From assembly GCF_046630445.1 (NCBI RefSeq), contig NC_092341.1:29092001-29156000 (forward strand): a stretch of DNA of 64,000 nt, read 5' to 3'. Position 1 is the stretch's first letter, and each line of letters starts with the position of its first letter. Below are positions 60,901 to 64,000 of this stretch, in pieces. Origin of the DNA: Rutidosis leptorrhynchoides (lineage: Eukaryota; Streptophyta; Magnoliopsida; Asterales; Asteraceae). Made by a program: the position numbers and the translations under genes. The notes under the pieces were generated by a model. It saw only the letters and a list, made by a program, of their open reading frames with translations, was not told the DNA's origin and searched no databases.

Positions 60901-61362
60901 ATATTAACATTGACGTTAATAATAATAATAATAATATAAGTAGTAATAATAGTATTAATATAACAGTTAAAATTAAACTTGTACCTACATTTATTATATT
61001 TATATTTTATTTATGTTATATTTACTAACTATATAATATATTCTAAAATTACATATCTTGAATATTTATATATATTCATTTTAATTATAACTTAATTATT
61101 TTATATCTTAATTCACATATTTAATTTTAAATGTTTAAATTATATTTTATAAATTTCAAATTATATATATATACATACATTTATATATTCATATTTATTT
61201 ACAAACAGTTGTTCGTGAATCGTCGGAAATAATTAAAGGGTAATGAATATATGAATACAGTTCAAAAGTTTTTGAGACTTCAACATTACAGACTTTGCTT
61301 ATTGTGTCAAAACTATATAAAGATTAAGTTTAAATTTGGTCGAAAATCTCCGGGTCATCACA

Positions 61363-62546
61363 ATATTGGTTCTACTAACTCTTCTAATTCTGTTCCTATG
61401 TCCTTGAGTAATGAACAAATGATGAAGCTTTTAAGCATGCTTAATGACAAGGGCCCTCAAACCTCTGAATCTGTCCCTAATATGTCAGGTAACATAATGA
61501 ATAATAATGTGTTTTTTAATAATAACTTTCAAAGATTTTTTAACTTCAATTCTAGTGAAAATAAGTGTCAAGGTTGGATTATAGACTCTGGTGCTAGTCA
61601 ACATATGACTGTCTCTGAACAAGGTCTTGATAATGTTGTTGATGTGTCTGAATTAAACCTACAAGTCTCACATCCTAATGGTACTAAAGCTAGGGTTAAA
61701 GAAATTGGAAACCTAAGACTAAATAAGGACATTGTTCTAACTGATGTGTTAATTATCCCTGGATATTGTGTGAGTCTAATGTCTGTTAATAAGATGGTCA
61801 AAGAAAATAAAATGTTTGTTGGTTTTGATGCGTTTAACTGTTACATTCAGTATTTGAAAACAAGAACTACCCTGGGGACTGGTAGTGTGAATGGTGGTCT
61901 GTATATCTTTGACTGTTATAAAGGTGAACCTCTAATGTGCAACTCTGTGTATACTTGTAATTTTGAATCTGTCCTGTTATGGCATAACAGGCTAGGACAC
62001 CCCTCTAGTCCTGTCCTTAACGTTCTTAAACATAAACTAAATCTTGATAAAATTGTTGAAGATATACCTTGTGAAACTTGCTTAAAAGCTAAACATGTTA
62101 GAGACCCCTTTCCTTTAAGTGATCATGTCACTAAAGAACTAGGTGAACTTATTCATATGGATTTGTGGGGTCCTTATAGGGTGGCTAGTAGAGAAGGATA
62201 TAAATACTTCCTGACCATTGTAGATGATCATACAAGGGATGTGTGGGTTTATTTGTTAAAGACAAAAGACGAAGTGTTTGATAACTTCTACAATTATGTG
62301 AACTTATTGCTTAATCAGTTTGAAAAAAGGGTTAAAATGATTAGAACTGATAATGGAACTGAGTTTGTAAATAATCAAATGAAAAAATTTATAAATGAAA
62401 AGGGTATTTTACATCAAACCACCATAGCCCACACACCTCAACAAAATGGCCTTGTTGAAAGGAAACATAGACACCTTTTAAATGTGGCCAGGTCTCTTAT
62501 GTTTCAGGGGGAATTCCCTTGTATCTCTGGTCTGAATGTATTCTAA
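61363..62546 (+). CDS. pol: copia gag end, protease and integrase (frame resumes after R)
   Basis: Codons resume in the gag frame: after the duplicated ATATT, GGT TCT ACT follows at 61368. The 37 residues that could be read upstream of 61363 come from the R LTR and are not part of the protein. Domains: protease DSGASQHMT (61591 on), GAG-pre-integrase HRLGHPSSPVL (near 61985) with CETCLKAKH, integrase core MDLWGP (D), IRTDNGTEF (D) and QNGLVERKHR (E). The frame ends early at TAA 62544-62546 because of a single-base indel at the G-run 62507-62511. A copia polyprotein should continue into RT. Confidence 0.88.
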
Positions 62547-64000
62547 CTGCCACTTATCTGATCAACAGGATTCCATCCAAGGTTCTAGCAGGCTTGTCCC
62601 CTTTCCAAAAGATTTATGGTTATGAACCATCTCTCTCCCACATCAGAAACTTTGGTTGTCTTGTATTTTCAAAAATTTTAGATGAAACTGATAAATTTAA
62701 ACCAAGGTCTGAGAAGTGTGTTCTAATTGGTTTTTCTACTAACAAAAAGGGTTATAAGTTATGGAGTCTTGAAAACAAAAATATTTTATTTTCTAGAGAT
62801 GTCAAGTTTTTTGAAAATATCTTTCCTTTTAAAAACTCAAAAACAAAAAATTGTAAGTATGACTCTGTTGTTGGTCAAACTGATCAACTTAGTTTCTTTG
62901 ATTTGTTTTCTGTTCAAAACGATACCAATGTTTCTGAAAATCCCTATGATGAAGGGAGAGTTCATCCTGAAGAGCCAACTGTGATGGCAGACACTTCTTG
63001 TGATTATACAGGAAGTGGAGGTAGTCACAGTAACTCCCATGAGGATAATGGTCGTATCAATGACCTCCCTGAAGGTACTTCTAGTTTAAAAGAAAACAAT
63101 TCTGACTATTCTAATGATGAGCCTGCTGTCCTTAGAAGGTCGAATAGACAAACTGTGTTTCCTAGGAAATTTAGTGATTATGTTGTTGAGGGTAAAGTCA
63201 AATATGGGTTAGAAAAAGTTGTCAATTACTCTGCACTTAGTAAAGATAACTATTGTTTTGTGTCTAATTTAAACAAAAGCATTGAACCTACCACATATGA
63301 TCAGGCCATTAAAGATCTCAATTGGGTCAATGCTATGAACGATGAAATGACTGTTCTTCTTGAAAATAATACTTGGGTGCTTACTGATTTACCTGTTGGA
63401 AGAAAAACTATTGGATGCAAATGGATATATAAAATTAAATATAGGTCCACAGGTGAAATTGACAGGTATAAAGCTAGACTAGTTGCTAAAGGGTATAGTC
63501 AAAGGGAAGGTCTAGATTATGATGAGACTTTTTCTCCTGTTGTTAAAATGGTTACTGTTAGATGCTTGTTAACTTTAGCTGTTCAAAATAACTGGAAATT
63601 GTATCAACTTGATGTTAACAATACTTTCTTGTATGGTGATCTTGTTGAAGATGTTTATATGGAATTACCCCAAGGCTATTTTTCTGAAAAAGAAACTAGG
63701 GTGTGTAAACTTGTTAAATCCCTCTATGGATTAAAACAAGCTCCTAGAAAATGGAATGAAAAATTGTCCATGACCCTAAAAGAACATGGCTTCGTACAAA
63801 GTATGAGCGACTACTCTTTATATGTTAAGGAGTCTGGATTTGTCTTCTTGGCTGTTTTGGTCTATGTTGATGATATGATTGTTACTGGAAATGATGATAA
63901 TGAGGTTTGTAAGTTTAAAAAAATTTTAAAAACTAAATTTCATATTAAGGATCTAGGTGAATTAAAGTATTTTCTTGGAATTGAAGTTTTAAAAACTGAA
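62512..64000 (+). pseudogene. pol: copia integrase C-terminus, RT and start of RNase H, out of frame and cut by window end
   Basis: In the frame shifted relative to the upstream ORF there is no stop from about 62512 to the last base. It reads through LTATYLINRIPSKVL and a linker to RT: NNTWVLTDLPVGRKTIGCKW (near 63365), YKARLVAKGYSQREGLDYDETFSPV, KSLYGLKQAPRKWNEKL and YVDDMIVTG (near 63860). All RT hallmarks are intact; the motif usually NNAFLHGDL has NNTFLYGDL. It is a continuation of the gag-pol frame separated only by the indel near 62507-62511. RNase H and the 3' LTR lie beyond the window. Confidence 0.9.

Larger units (their letters stand above)
19702..61362 (-). mobile_element. Non-autonomous Tekay-related LTR element R (minus), carrying nested C and A2
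   Basis: Bounded by TSD ATATT on both sides. Left LTR 19702-23501, internal region 23502-27538, right LTR 27539-61362 split by element C. In its own (minus) direction it has a Met-initiator PBS and a leader collinear with that of A (including a 20-base stretch around tgagtctggacttcgacc). It also has the 17-nt palindrome and the hairpin plus PPT motif of A. There is no gag, protease, RT or integrase in its 4-kb interior. It is a large retrotransposon derivative that would depend on an A-like partner for enzymes. A segment of the LTR (for example 20120-20440) is highly similar to A LTRs (9100-9400, reversed). Confidence 0.88.
59543..61362 (-). repeat. Right (5') LTR of R, part 2
   Basis: Resumes the R LTR after the TTAAG duplication (59538-59542) and matches 21777-23501 of the left LTR. 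Ends catcaca at 61362. Carries the second tRNA-like relic and an expanded TA block. Confidence 0.93.

Noticed and set aside
61251-61362. N-terminal extension of the copia pol frame
   Set aside because: These codons come from the R LTR; the copia frame resumes only after 61362.

Overview
The window is nuclear DNA of a flowering plant, almost certainly a eudicot. It is AT-rich, dominated by plant LTR retrotransposons, and holds one intron-containing host gene. The LTR families resemble ones I associate with Asteraceae, but that is recollection and nothing here proves it. No bacterial, organellar or CRISPR features are present.

Layout. 1-9819: a Tekay-like Ty3/gypsy chromovirus (copy A1) whose 5' LTR lies just outside the window. 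It carries an acidic-protein ORF, an F-box ORF, a gag-pol broken by three nonsense codons, and its 3' LTR. 9820-11274: part of an LTR of another element (D) on the minus strand, into which A1 appears to have inserted. 11818-13591: the only recognisable host gene, a six-exon ZUP1/UFSP-family (peptidase C78) gene on the minus strand, with a candidate untranslated exon near 15102. 15356-15607: a Stowaway MITE. 15854-16449: a hAT-type MITE. 17401-17702: a 151-bp tandem duplication.

17789-64000 is a four-level nest of LTR retrotransposons. Level 1 is a Ty1/copia element (LTR, PBS and gag at 17789-19701; protease, integrase and RT at 61363-64000, running off the window). Level 2 is R (19702-61362, minus), a non-autonomous element related to A with no gag-pol, inside the copia gag (TSD ATATT). 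Level 3 is C (29604-59537, minus), an Athila-type Ty3/gypsy element inside the right LTR of R (TSD TTAAG), with an intact 1867-aa gag-pol, a small zinc-knuckle ORF and an Athila ORF-1/env-like ORF. Level 4 is A2 (33117-46212, plus), a complete second copy of the A family inside the 3' region of C (TSD ACTAG). LTR divergence counted by eye falls from outside to inside: more than 1% for R, about 0.35% for C, 2 differences in 3247 bp for A2. This agrees with the nesting order.

The most interesting biology is cargo. Both A copies carry, between PBS and gag, an acidic ORF and an F-box ORF of the plant At2g35280/At1g67623-like type. Between the copies the F-box ORF has 3 amino-acid-changing and 8 silent codon differences, whereas the acidic ORF has 10 changing and 1 silent. 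R shares the A leader, the 17-nt palindrome and the 3' hairpin/PPT motif but has no polymerase genes. It holds a 59-codon two-transmembrane ORF on the opposite strand behind a TATA box. C carries four paired GC-rich near-palindromes at constant spacing (31-32 bp), and an env-like ORF that opens exactly at a splice-acceptor motif without a start codon.
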